This document shows positions 10,465 through 17,497 of a DNA stretch of 26,050 bases, in pieces. The notes below the pieces were generated by a model, which searched no databases, was not told the DNA's origin, and was given only the letters and a program-made list of their open reading frames with translations. The first letter of the stretch is position 1. Each line of letters starts with the position of its first letter. The DNA is from an uncultured Eubacterium sp. (lineage in GTDB: Bacteria > Bacillota > Clostridia > Lachnospirales > Lachnospiraceae): NCBI GenBank assembly GCA_934317205.1, contig CAKREL010000022.1:1-26050 (forward strand), given 5' to 3'. A program made the translations under genes and the position numbers.

Positions 10465-11959
10465 GTTTCTCCCCTCCTTCACCCTGTAATTTACTGTATT
10501 GCGTTTTCCCGGAAGGATTTTTCGGTATTTCTGCAATATAATACGCCTGCACGGCCCGATTGCTTATATGCAGTCGATCTGCCAGAAATTCTGCAGCTGT
10601 CTGTGCACATATCTGATCCGTTGTATAAATCTGCAGATGATCATCTGTTCCCACACAGACGAATTCACAATCAACTTCTTCATAGGCTTTCTGCAAAATA
10701 TGTTCACATTCATCCAGCCCGATACGGATTCCGAAAATTTTGAGAAACCGTTTCTTGCGACCGGCAATATAATAATACCCATCTTCATCGACTCTTGCGA
10801 GATCTCCGGTATGCAAAATCCCATTTCGTTCATCACCTTTTCTAAGATCTGTCCGGTTTTCTGCCATTCCCAGTGTTACATTTGCTCCCTCATAGACCAG
10901 TTCTCCGATTCCGGTTGTCTCATCCACATCTTCCAGATGAAAGGCTCCCCCTGGAATTGCAATGCCGATACTTCCGATTTTCTGCAGACACTGTTCTGAC
11001 GGCAGATAACTCATTCGTGCAGTTGCTTCTGTCTGCCCATACATCACTACAAAATCGATTCCATGTTCCTTTGCCCAGATGCCAACCTTCTGCTGTAAGG
11101 CTTCTTTCAGTCTGCCTCCTGCCTGTGTCATATAACGAAGATGCTGATACCATGGCTGCTCCCCAGCTTCTGCCTGTTTATCAAACAAATGCAGCCGTTG
11201 AAACAATTCATAGGTATACGGAACTCCCACCAGACTTGTTCCTCCTGCTGATCTGAAATAATCCCAGAATTGCTGCTGTACCACACTTCTGGTAGTTAGA
11301 AGTACACAGGCTCCCGCCAGAAAATGGCTGTTAAGCACAGACAAGCCATAGGTATATTGCATCGGCAGACAGGTGATTGCCCGTTCTGATTCTGTCAGTT
11401 TCAGATATTCCACAATTGATGCTGCATTACTTTCCAGATTTTTCCTTGACAGACGCACCAGTTTCGGACTTCCTGTGCTTCCGGAAGTAGTCAGCAGCAA
11501 GGCCAGTTCCGGATGCAGTTCACACTTTGATGCTTTTGTGGCATACAATGCATACTCTGCCAGTTCAAATATGATCTCACTGCTTTTCTCTTCCTTTTTA
11601 TTGATAGTTTCATCTTTTCTTTTCTGCTTTTTCAAAAAACTGCAGGGTTCCCACACCGTTTTCTTTTTTTTCGGCATCCATACATATTCCGGCTGATACC
11701 GCTCATACATATCCTGAAGCACTGTTTCATCCAGATCTGCGTTCAATAACAGTGGCACCGCTCCTACATTCAAACAACCAAGATATCCGATCACAGCTCC
11801 CTGTGAATTTTCACATAATAAAAAAACAAAGCTGCGCCGGCGGACTGCATGTCTGAATTCTGCAATCTGCTCACGCAGCTCACCGTATGTAATGCAAATG
11901 CCTGTATCCGTCTGCAATGCGGGACGGTCTGCAGGTTTTAATTCCATTTCAAAATACAT
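10442..11959 (-). CDS. AMP-dependent acyl ligase (ANL superfamily)
   Basis: About 505 residues with the full set of adenylation motifs: LLLTTSGSTGSPKLVRL (A3 phosphate loop), VMYGQTEATARMSY (A5), GILHTGDLARVDEDGYYYIAGRKKR (A7-A8, here in parts GILHTGDLARVDEDG and YYYIAGRKKR) and NPSGKTQYSKL with the C-terminal catalytic Lys (A10). The N-terminal domain spans about 1-400 and the C-terminal lid 400-505. It would activate a carboxylic acid as acyl-AMP and pass it to CoA or, given the neighbour, to the acyl carrier protein. The ATG at 11959 is preferred over 11965 because AGAAGG is then seven bases away rather than one. The 91-base gap to the ACP gene holds a 12-bp palindrome, AGCGATATCGCT (12046-12057), but no clear terminator. 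The true substrate (fatty, aryl or amino acid) is not readable. Confidence 0.87.
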   Translation of the reverse strand: MYFEMELKPADRPALQTDTGICITYGELREQIAEFRHAVRRRSFVFLLCENSQGAVIGYLGCLNVGAVPLLLNADLDETVLQDMYERYQPEYVWMPKKKKTVWEPCSFLKKQKRKDETINKKEEKSSEIIFELAEYALYATKASKCELHPELALLLTTSGSTGSPKLVRLSRKNLESNAASIVEYLKLTESERAITCLPMQYTYGLSVLNSHFLAGACVLLTTRSVVQQQFWDYFRSAGGTSLVGVPYTYELFQRLHLFDKQAEAGEQPWYQHLRYMTQAGGRLKEALQQKVGIWAKEHGIDFVVMYGQTEATARMSYLPSEQCLQKIGSIGIAIPGGAFHLEDVDETTGIGELVYEGANVTLGMAENRTDLRKGDERNGILHTGDLARVDEDGYYYIAGRKKRFLKIFGIRIGLDECEHILQKAYEEVDCEFVCVGTDDHLQIYTTDQICAQTAAEFLADRLHISNRAVQAYYIAEIPKNPSGKTQYSKLQGEGGEKLERTKIT

Positions 11960-12056
11960 TTTCATACCTTCTACTTTTTATGATTTGTAACTATTATTTT
12001 ATAATCACCGTACATTTTGGTAACATTTATCTAAAAAAGACTATCAGCGATATCGC

Positions 12057-12305
12057 TTATTTACTCATATCCACACCAAGTTTTTCCAGAATTTCAATTC
12101 CCTTGCTGTAAGTACTGAAAGAAGTAATATCCAGTGTCTCAAAGAACACGCCAAATGCTTCTTCCAGGTCTGCGACCATATCTACATGTCGCACAGATTC
12201 CCATTTTTTATATCTATTATATACAAGCACGTCATCGTTCAGATCCTCATCCGCTGCCTGTAAATTTCTTTTTATAATTTTGTTATATTTTTCAAGATTC
12301 GTCAT
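12057..12305 (-). CDS. Acyl carrier protein
   Basis: A small acidic protein of 82 residues (83 if the preceding ATG is used; the second ATG sits seven bases from GAGGG). The helix II phosphopantetheine site is KWESVRHVDMVADLEEAF, with the attachment Ser at residue 37. It resembles the DSLDxVELVxxLEExF pattern of ACPs, but the Asp before Ser is Glu, as in some specialised carrier proteins. It lies only 10 bases after the FabZ-like gene (start 12305, stop 12316) and upstream of the acyl ligase and LuxE-LuxC fusion. It is therefore most likely the dedicated carrier for this operon rather than the housekeeping AcpP. It would need a phosphopantetheinyl transferase from elsewhere. Confidence 0.85.
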   Translation of the reverse strand: MTNLEKYNKIIKRNLQAADEDLNDDVLVYNRYKKWESVRHVDMVADLEEAFGVFFETLDITSFSTYSKGIEILEKLGVDMSK

Positions 12306-12315
12306 CATCTTACCC

Positions 12316-12783
12316 TCATACGATTTTATTTTTTCCTGATGCTGCTTTCATGGCAAGGGTGATCATACCAACTGCCGCACGTCCTGCGTCTGTTTTGGCC
12401 GTCACTCTGCAGTCATACATACCATTTCCTGCATCGCAGATAAGCTGTGCACCCAGATACAACCGTTCTCCCGGATACACCGGATGGTAAAAACGCATCT
12501 GGCTTACCTGAAAAAACAACGGAAGTTTTCCTCTGTTCTGCTCCATAAGCAATAGCAGGATATCTGCAGTCTGTGCCATACTCTCCATAATATAAATCCC
12601 GGGCAAAACTGGTTTTTCCGGAAAATGCCCCTGAAAAATCTGCCAGTCTGTCTGAATATCCACTTCTGCTTCAATCCTATCCGGCGGATACAACTTTGTC
12701 ACACGATCCACCAAAAGTAACGGTTCTCTGTGCGGCAAAATTTTTTCTATTTCATCTTTTTCCATCATATTATGTTCTAACAT
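12316..12783 (-). CDS. FabZ-like (3R)-hydroxyacyl-ACP dehydratase, hot-dog fold
   Basis: The product has 155 residues, the normal FabZ length plus a short tail. ILPHREPLLLVDRV (15-28) is the family's opening strand. The catalytic His53 is in GHFPEKPVLPG and Glu67 in IYIMESMAQT, so both active-site residues are present. The reaction would be dehydration of 3-hydroxyacyl-ACP to trans-2-enoyl-ACP. The first ATG has GGAG 11 bases upstream; the ATG pair six codons later fits the usual FabZ start equally well, so the N-terminus is uncertain. It heads the ACP-ligase-LuxE-LuxC block, and its stop TGA merges into the ACP ribosome binding site. No ketosynthase or ketoreductase accompanies it, so it is either borrowing housekeeping FabF/FabG or acting on a specialised acyl-ACP. 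Confidence 0.86.
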   Translation of the reverse strand: MLEHNMMEKDEIEKILPHREPLLLVDRVTKLYPPDRIEAEVDIQTDWQIFQGHFPEKPVLPGIYIMESMAQTADILLLLMEQNRGKLPLFFQVSQMRFYHPVYPGERLYLGAQLICDAGNGMYDCRVTAKTDAGRAAVGMITLAMKAASGKNKIV

Positions 12784-12855
12784 ATTACATTCTACTCCGG
12801 CATACAGACATTTTTCTATTTCTTTCTGTGTTTCATTCTATGTACAGATATTATT

Positions 12856-13158
12856 TCATTTTTTTACTGCTTTTCTCTGACGCATGATCTGTCGTGCCTG
12901 TGCGATCAAATCATCACTGACTCCGGTCACCAGCACTACATCCTTCAGTTCCGGAAAGGCTTCTTTTAACTCTGTACTGACCAGGTTTTCCAACGTCAGT
13001 TCTGCGGAAGGACATCCGCTGCACTGCCCATGCATTCTCACATGAAGGATACCATCCTCCAGTTTTTCGATCTCGATATCGCCTCCATGCTGAGCCAGAT
13101 TCGGGCGCACCCGCTCATCCAAAACCTGTTCTATTTTGCTGATTTCTAATTCTCCCAT
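12856..13158 (-). CDS. NifU C-terminal-domain iron-sulfur scaffold protein
   Basis: The product has 100 residues and is the stand-alone NifU/Nfu C-terminal domain: VRPNLAQHGGDIEI (about 17-30) and the CxxC motif Cys46-Ser-Gly-Cys49 (HGQCSGCPSAELTLENLV). Such proteins carry or deliver [4Fe-4S] clusters in the cytoplasm. AGGAG lies eight bases before the ATG. It is 157 bases downstream of the 4-hydroxybutyryl-CoA dehydratase gene, whose enzyme needs a [4Fe-4S] cluster, and 72 bases upstream of the FabZ-like gene. A role in maturing the dehydratase is a reasonable inference; a general Fe-S role is equally possible. Confidence 0.9.
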   Translation of the reverse strand: MGELEISKIEQVLDERVRPNLAQHGGDIEIEKLEDGILHVRMHGQCSGCPSAELTLENLVSTELKEAFPELKDVVLVTGVSDDLIAQARQIMRQRKAVKK

Positions 13159-13238
13159 GGTAGTTTCTCCTCATAATTAAAAACTATAAGATCGTTTACG
13201 GATGATTCCATACATTCTATCTATCTTTTAATTATATA

Positions 13239-13277
13239 CCTGCGTTCCCTTCTGTACAAACAGAAAACGAACGCAGG
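13239..13277. terminator. Hairpin between the dehydratase gene and the NifU-domain gene
   Basis: CCTGCGTTC (13239-13247) pairs with GAACGCAGG (13269-13277), and an inner TTCTGT/ACAGAA stem extends it. Position 40 bases after the dehydratase stop fits a terminator. However, the following minus-strand sequence is TATATAAT rather than a T-run, so it may be only partly efficient. That TATAAT, with TTGTAC 17 bases upstream in the hairpin loop, could be a weak promoter for the NifU-domain gene. Confidence 0.55.
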
Positions 13278-13315
13278 CATCTTTACTTTTTTACTTTTAA
13301 TCGCAGCTAAAAAGC

Positions 13316-14767
13316 CTACTCCTCGATATGTGCGATTGCTTTTGCAAGCTGTTTCTTAGCACCTAAGTTACCCTGACGTGCGATCATGATACGCTGTGCC
13401 TGCGGAGAACCTGCACCGTGCATGGACTCTGTACGATATCCAACAGCTGCGGTACCAAGAGACAGGTTTTCGATAAGACGAAGGATTCTCAGACGGTTCT
13501 CTGTGGTCACATCTGCAACACCTCTGAAATATTTGTCAATATATTTACCAAGTTTCTCATCACGGAAATCTTTCTCGGATGGAGCTGTAACCATCAAACC
13601 ACCTGCAATATCTTCTGCCAGACGAACGATTTCATATGGGAAACGTGTTACATTCTGTTTACATACATTTGCAAGAAGCAGATTAATGATGTATGCGCCA
13701 GACTCTGTCGCAGTTCCCTCTGTGGAACATGCAAGACCACAGCAGAACAGTGTCTCATTTAAATGTGTCATTTCAATCAGTTTGTCTTTTACTGCAGACG
13801 CTTTTGCAACACCGTTGTACTCAGCTGCAACTGCTGCTGCACCAATCAGGACATCGCCCACACCAACTTTACATCCACCATAGGACTGACGATGATAACC
13901 AGCGAAGCGCTCTACCAGCATTCCTGCAAACTCTGCTTCACCATTCATGAAGATACGGTCATTTGGTACGAATACATCTTCAAAAACAACCAGAGCCTCG
14001 ACACCGCCAAACTCACAGTTTCCAACATCCATCTGGGATCCTTCCAGTTTTCTTGTATCACAGGACTGACGTCCGATAATCATAAAGATTCCGTCTGTAT
14101 CAACCGGTACCGCAAATGATACCGCATAATCTTTGTCATCCGGTCCCATAGCAATGGTCGGCATAACGATAACTTCATGAGAGTTGCAGATACCGGTCTG
14201 ATGCGCTTTTGCACCACGTACTACGATACCATCCGGACGACGCTCTACTACATGCAGATACATATCCGGATCTTCCTGTGCGTGAGGTGCCTTGGAGCGG
14301 TCACCCTTCGGATCTGTCATAGCTCCATCAACGGTTAAATCGCATGTTGCACAGTAGTTCATAAATTTTTTAAAGTTCTCATGATAAGATGTGCCGTATT
14401 TTTTATCAATTTCATAAGTTGTGGAAAACTCTGCATTAAACGCATCCATTCCTACACAACGCTGGAAACAGGCTGCCGTTTTCTGTCCACATAATCTCTG
14501 CATTTTTACTTTGTTTTTCAGATCTTCTGTGCTCTGATGGATATGTGTGAAACGGTTGATCTTCTCGCCGGTAAACGGAGAAGTAACGACCATCAGATCC
14601 TGATACTGCGGATCCTGAGCCAGATCATACGTCATTCTTACAGAATTTAAAGATGGGCGAAGGATTGGGTTGTCTACCGGATTTTCTACCTTCTCGCCGA
14701 ACATGTAAATTTCCATGTTCATTTTTCGGATGCTCTCGATATACTGTTCTCCTGTCATAAGTGCCAT
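13316..14767 (-). CDS. abfD: 4-hydroxybutyryl-CoA dehydratase / vinylacetyl-CoA delta-isomerase
   Basis: The product has 483 residues, the family length. It belongs to the 4-hydroxyphenylacetate 3-hydroxylase flavoprotein fold, but the iron-sulfur ligands that define the dehydratase are present: Cys100 and Cys104 (ACFQRCVG, Cx3C), His292 and Cys299 (YHRQSYGGC, Hx6C). These correspond to Cys99, Cys103, His292 and Cys299 of the Clostridium aminobutyricum enzyme. FAD-binding stretches (AKAHQTGICNSHEVIVMPT; MDVGNCEFGG) are intact. It removes water from 4-hydroxybutyryl-CoA to give crotonyl-CoA, the key step in fermenting GABA, succinate semialdehyde or succinate to butyrate. GGAGG lies nine bases before the ATG. 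The usual partners (CoA transferase, 4-hydroxybutyrate dehydrogenase) are not in the window. Control is probably by the adjacent regulator through the boxes at 14799-14861. Confidence 0.92.
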   Translation of the reverse strand: MALMTGEQYIESIRKMNMEIYMFGEKVENPVDNPILRPSLNSVRMTYDLAQDPQYQDLMVVTSPFTGEKINRFTHIHQSTEDLKNKVKMQRLCGQKTAACFQRCVGMDAFNAEFSTTYEIDKKYGTSYHENFKKFMNYCATCDLTVDGAMTDPKGDRSKAPHAQEDPDMYLHVVERRPDGIVVRGAKAHQTGICNSHEVIVMPTIAMGPDDKDYAVSFAVPVDTDGIFMIIGRQSCDTRKLEGSQMDVGNCEFGGVEALVVFEDVFVPNDRIFMNGEAEFAGMLVERFAGYHRQSYGGCKVGVGDVLIGAAAVAAEYNGVAKASAVKDKLIEMTHLNETLFCCGLACSTEGTATESGAYIINLLLANVCKQNVTRFPYEIVRLAEDIAGGLMVTAPSEKDFRDEKLGKYIDKYFRGVADVTTENRLRILRLIENLSLGTAAVGYRTESMHGAGSPQAQRIMIARQGNLGAKKQLAKAIAHIEE

Positions 14768-14798
14768 TTTGTCTTACCTCCATTTTTGCATTTTTATT

Positions 14799-14861
14799 TG
14801 CGTTTTTGCATCACGTTTTTGTTTATGATGCAATTATACACCATTGTATGTATTTTTGCAA
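14799..14861 (-). promoter_or_regulatory. abfD promoter with two TGCRTTTTTGCA-type boxes
   Basis: On the minus strand TTGCAA (14856-14861) and a perfect TATAAT (14833-14838) are spaced by 17 bases. The -35 overlaps a 12-bp box, TGTATTTTTGCA (14849-14860). A second box, TGCGTTTTTGCA (14799-14810), lies downstream of the -10, and a partial one (CATTTTTGCA, 14781-14790) lies nearer the gene. The same boxes and layout occur at the regulator's own promoter (16468-16520). Confidence 0.7.
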
Positions 14862-14892
14862 TTATGATGTTTCACAAAATATCACTTGATTT

Positions 14893-14955
14893 AAAAAAAA
14901 GGACTGCCATTTGCGCTCATTTTCCTGTACAATGTGCACAAATAGCAGTCTTTTT
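14893..14955 (-). terminator. Intrinsic terminator downstream of the PAS-AAA+ regulator gene
   Basis: On the minus strand AAAAAGACTGCTATTTGTGC pairs, with wobble pairs and one bulge, with GCGCAAATGGCAGTCC, followed by eight T residues. It lies about 70 bases past the regulator stop and before the abfD promoter, separating the two transcription units. A-tracts on the other side make it potentially bidirectional. Confidence 0.75.
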
Positions 14956-15023
14956 CGATGTAAAAGCAGATATTCACAATCCACTTTCGTCATTTATTTC
15001 TTCTTCGTTCAACCGTTTTTCTC

Positions 15024-16448
15024 TTATTTTCTCTTTTCGCTTTTCATAAGTCCTAGCTGCTCATATTTCTGTCTTTTTCGCACAAACGTAGAGCTGTCCA
15101 TACCCAGACTTGCTGCTGCCTCACGGATATTTCCATATCTCTGAAAGGCATGTTCCAGATATCCGGCTTCAAATTTTGCAACCTCCATCTTCAGATCTGT
15201 CTGATCTGGATATACATTCGTTTCTTTATACTGCTCCACTTTTTCCACCTGATCATGTAAAAACAGATCCTGCACGCAAATCACATCACCGGCACTGACA
15301 ATCGCTGCCCGTTGCACCAGATTCCGCAGTTCCTGAATATTTCCCGGCCAAGGATAGTCACTCAGACACTGGTAGCTTTCTCGGTCAAAATGCTTGTTCT
15401 GATTTGTCTTATGATTATACTGATTCAAGAAAAAATCAATCAACGGTATAATATCTTCCCTGCGTTCCCTCAGTGGAGGTACTTCCACAAAAAACAATGA
15501 AAAATGCTGCAGAAGCTGTCGGTTGATATCGGACATTTTCTCTAACTGTGATATCGTATACCGGCTTCCTGCAATCATCCGGATATTTAATTTCTGCTGA
15601 TAGCCTTCCTTCATTATGCAGCAGCCATCCCGAAGCAGCGACAACAAATCTCCCTGGATATCTCCCGGCGTATCCGCCAGTTCTTCAATATACAGCGTAC
15701 CTCCATCCGCACTCTCAAGCAGACCGATCTGTGGCTCATGCTCTGCATTTCCCGGTTTTCCAAACAGATACGTCTCCAGGTCATCTTTTGGCACCGCAGA
15801 AAAATCCAGACGCAAAAAAGCTGCTTCCGAGCGATTGGAATGTGCATGGATATACTTTGCCATCCGGCATTTTCCGGATCCTTTTTCTCCCCAAAGTAAT
15901 ACCGGCATGTCAACCATAGCCATTTTGTCTGCAAACCCCAATAACTTACTGCTTGCTTCCGCAACGGCCACCAGCTCCACATCTCCGTCCAGTTCTCTGC
16001 GCATGCGCTCCAGTTCCTGCATATATTGACGGTTCTGCTGTTCCTTACGCTGCAGTTCTTTGCGGATAGAATAAATTTCTGTAATCTCGCGAACCAATGT
16101 CACCACCATAACCAGATTCGTATGATCCTCCCCGTCAAAAACAGGGGTACTTGTGATCACTGCACGTTTTCCGGTACGAAAGATCTGTTCACTTGTCACC
16201 GGTTCCCCACTCTCCAGCACAGCAAGTGTACCACTCATTGAAATTACTCCTGCCTCCACCAGATCCTTCATATTTTTCCCGATCATTTCTGATTTTCTCA
16301 GACCACTGATCAGTTCATAACTATGATTCAGATATACGGTATTTGCCTCACAGTCTGTAATATAAATGCCGTCATGAAAATTATCCAATACAGCTTCCAG
16401 ATAATCTTCCACATGAAAATTTTCGGATTTTTTTCCCTTTATACTCAT
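15024..16448 (-). CDS. PAS-AAA+-Fis transcriptional regulator lacking the sigma-54 contact motif
   Basis: About 474 residues. The ATG at 16448 is preferred over 16463 because AGGAG lies seven bases before it. The layout is a PAS sensor (about 15-130), a coiled linker (135-155), an AAA+ domain (about 160-390) and a Fis-type helix-turn-helix (about 425-470, AFQRYGNIREAAASLGMDSS). It resembles sigma-54 enhancer-binding proteins, with Walker A GEKGSGK, PPLRERREDI and PWPGNIQELRNLV. However, the GAFTGA loop is missing: LFG runs into KPGNAEHEPQIGLLES. Walker B has Glu for Asp (LYIEEL), and the arginine-finger region (DLYYRL in active proteins) reads LLQHFSLFF. It therefore probably acts at sigma-70 promoters, as TyrR does. 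It likely controls abfD and itself in response to a small PAS ligand. The ligand is unknown. Confidence 0.88.
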   Translation of the reverse strand: MSIKGKKSENFHVEDYLEAVLDNFHDGIYITDCEANTVYLNHSYELISGLRKSEMIGKNMKDLVEAGVISMSGTLAVLESGEPVTSEQIFRTGKRAVITSTPVFDGEDHTNLVMVVTLVREITEIYSIRKELQRKEQQNRQYMQELERMRRELDGDVELVAVAEASSKLLGFADKMAMVDMPVLLWGEKGSGKCRMAKYIHAHSNRSEAAFLRLDFSAVPKDDLETYLFGKPGNAEHEPQIGLLESADGGTLYIEELADTPGDIQGDLLSLLRDGCCIMKEGYQQKLNIRMIAGSRYTISQLEKMSDINRQLLQHFSLFFVEVPPLRERREDIIPLIDFFLNQYNHKTNQNKHFDRESYQCLSDYPWPGNIQELRNLVQRAAIVSAGDVICVQDLFLHDQVEKVEQYKETNVYPDQTDLKMEVAKFEAGYLEHAFQRYGNIREAAASLGMDSSTFVRKRQKYEQLGLMKSEKRK

Positions 16449-16467
16449 AAATTTGCTCCTCATTCAT

Positions 16468-16520
16468 TGCAAAAACGCATCACTTTCTCTTATAATACGA
16501 ATTTTTCTGCATTTTTGCAA
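16468..16520 (-). promoter_or_regulatory. Regulator promoter with two TGCRTTTTTGCA-type boxes
   Basis: On the minus strand TTGCAA (16515-16520) and TATTAT (16492-16497) are spaced by 17 bases. Box one (16508-16519, TGCATTTTTGCA) overlaps the -35. Box two (16468-16479, the reverse complement of TGCGTTTTTGCA) lies downstream of the -10 and is identical in sequence to the abfD box at 14799-14810. The arrangement suggests autoregulation. Confidence 0.7.
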
Positions 16521-16537
16521 TATATAAAAAGCAATTC

Positions 16538-17497
16538 TTATTTTATCATCTTCTCAACTTCTTCTTTCGTCGGGATTGCCGGGATTCCACCACGTTTCTG
16601 TACACAAAGTGCTGCAGTTGCGTTTCCATATACGGCACAATGGTGAATTTCTTCCCATGTCAGGGCTTCGATTGGTTTTTTCAGTGATAAGTATGCGCTT
16701 AATGTACCTCCCCAGAAGGAATCCCCTGCACCGGTTGTATCTACAGACTGTACAGAAAATCCTTTCACGCGCTCTTTTTTCTCTTTCGTTGCCATCAATA
16801 CCCCTTCGCTGCCAAGCGTTACTGCAATGAGCTTCGGGCCCATGGCAAGCAGTTTATCTGCTGCGGCTTCATAAGTTGCCTCTCCTGTAAGTAATAAACT
16901 TTCTTCATCGGATACTTTCATGACATCCGCATAAGGAATCATAGATTTCATCGCTTCTGCAGCAACTGCTTCACTGCTCCACAAAGTTGCACGATAATTC
17001 GGATCATAAGAAATCAGTGCACCTGCTTTTTTTGCCAGCCTTACTGCTGTCAGTGTCGCATCCTTTGCAGGCTGATCAGTCAGAGACAAAGAACCAAAGT
17101 GGAAAATCTTGCAATCCTGTAAAAGTTCTGTATTTAACTCATTCGGACTCAACTGCGTATCTGCACCCGGTTTTCTTGCGAAGGAAAACTCCCGCTCCCC
17201 CTCTTCATCAATAGCAACAAAAGCCAGCGTAGTAAAATAACTGTCATCCTCTATCAAGTTGGAAACACCGATACCTTCTTTCTCCAGTGTCTTTTTCAGA
17301 AATGCACCATGCATATCCTTTCCAACTTTTCCGATAAATTCTGTCCGATATCCCATGTGACTGGCCACAGTCAACAAATTTGCAGGAGCTCCACCCGGAT
17401 TCTGTTCAAACAAACGCATACCATCCGAGCCTGTTCCAGCTTCTGTAAAATCAATCAGTAATTCGCCAAGTGCGACAATGTCAATGTTTTTTCCCAT
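16538..17497 (-). CDS. PfkB-family carbohydrate kinase, probably fructokinase
   Basis: The product has 319 residues, typical for ScrK-like fructokinases of the ribokinase fold. Residues 34-64 carry PfkB signature 1 (NPGGAPANLLTVASHMGY, then FIGKVGKDMHG). Residues 253-264 carry signature 2 (DTTGAGDSFWGG) with catalytic base Asp259. GAGDxFWGG and SYDPNYRATLW are features shared with fructokinases. It would phosphorylate fructose (or a similar sugar) with ATP in the cytoplasm. The ATG at 17497 lies inside the end of the asparaginase gene (17-base overlap), with GGAG inside that gene, so translation is probably coupled. 2-keto-3-deoxygluconate kinase is an alternative. Confidence 0.87.
   Translation of the reverse strand: MGKNIDIVALGELLIDFTEAGTGSDGMRLFEQNPGGAPANLLTVASHMGYRTEFIGKVGKDMHGAFLKKTLEKEGIGVSNLIEDDSYFTTLAFVAIDEEGEREFSFARKPGADTQLSPNELNTELLQDCKIFHFGSLSLTDQPAKDATLTAVRLAKKAGALISYDPNYRATLWSSEAVAAEAMKSMIPYADVMKVSDEESLLLTGEATYEAAADKLLAMGPKLIAVTLGSEGVLMATKEKKERVKGFSVQSVDTTGAGDSFWGGTLSAYLSLKKPIEALTWEEIHHCAVYGNATAALCVQKRGGIPAIPTKEEVEKMIK

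Noticed and set aside
8194..12783. A bioluminescence (lux) operon
   Set aside because: No LuxA/LuxB luciferase or LuxD thioesterase is present; only the LuxE and LuxC activities occur, fused and together with ACP and FabZ.
14768..15023. Sigma-54 promoter upstream of abfD
   Set aside because: No TGGCAC-N5-TTGC-like pair was found on the minus strand; a good TTGCAA/TATAAT pair with 17-base spacing is present, and the neighbouring regulator lacks GAFTGA.
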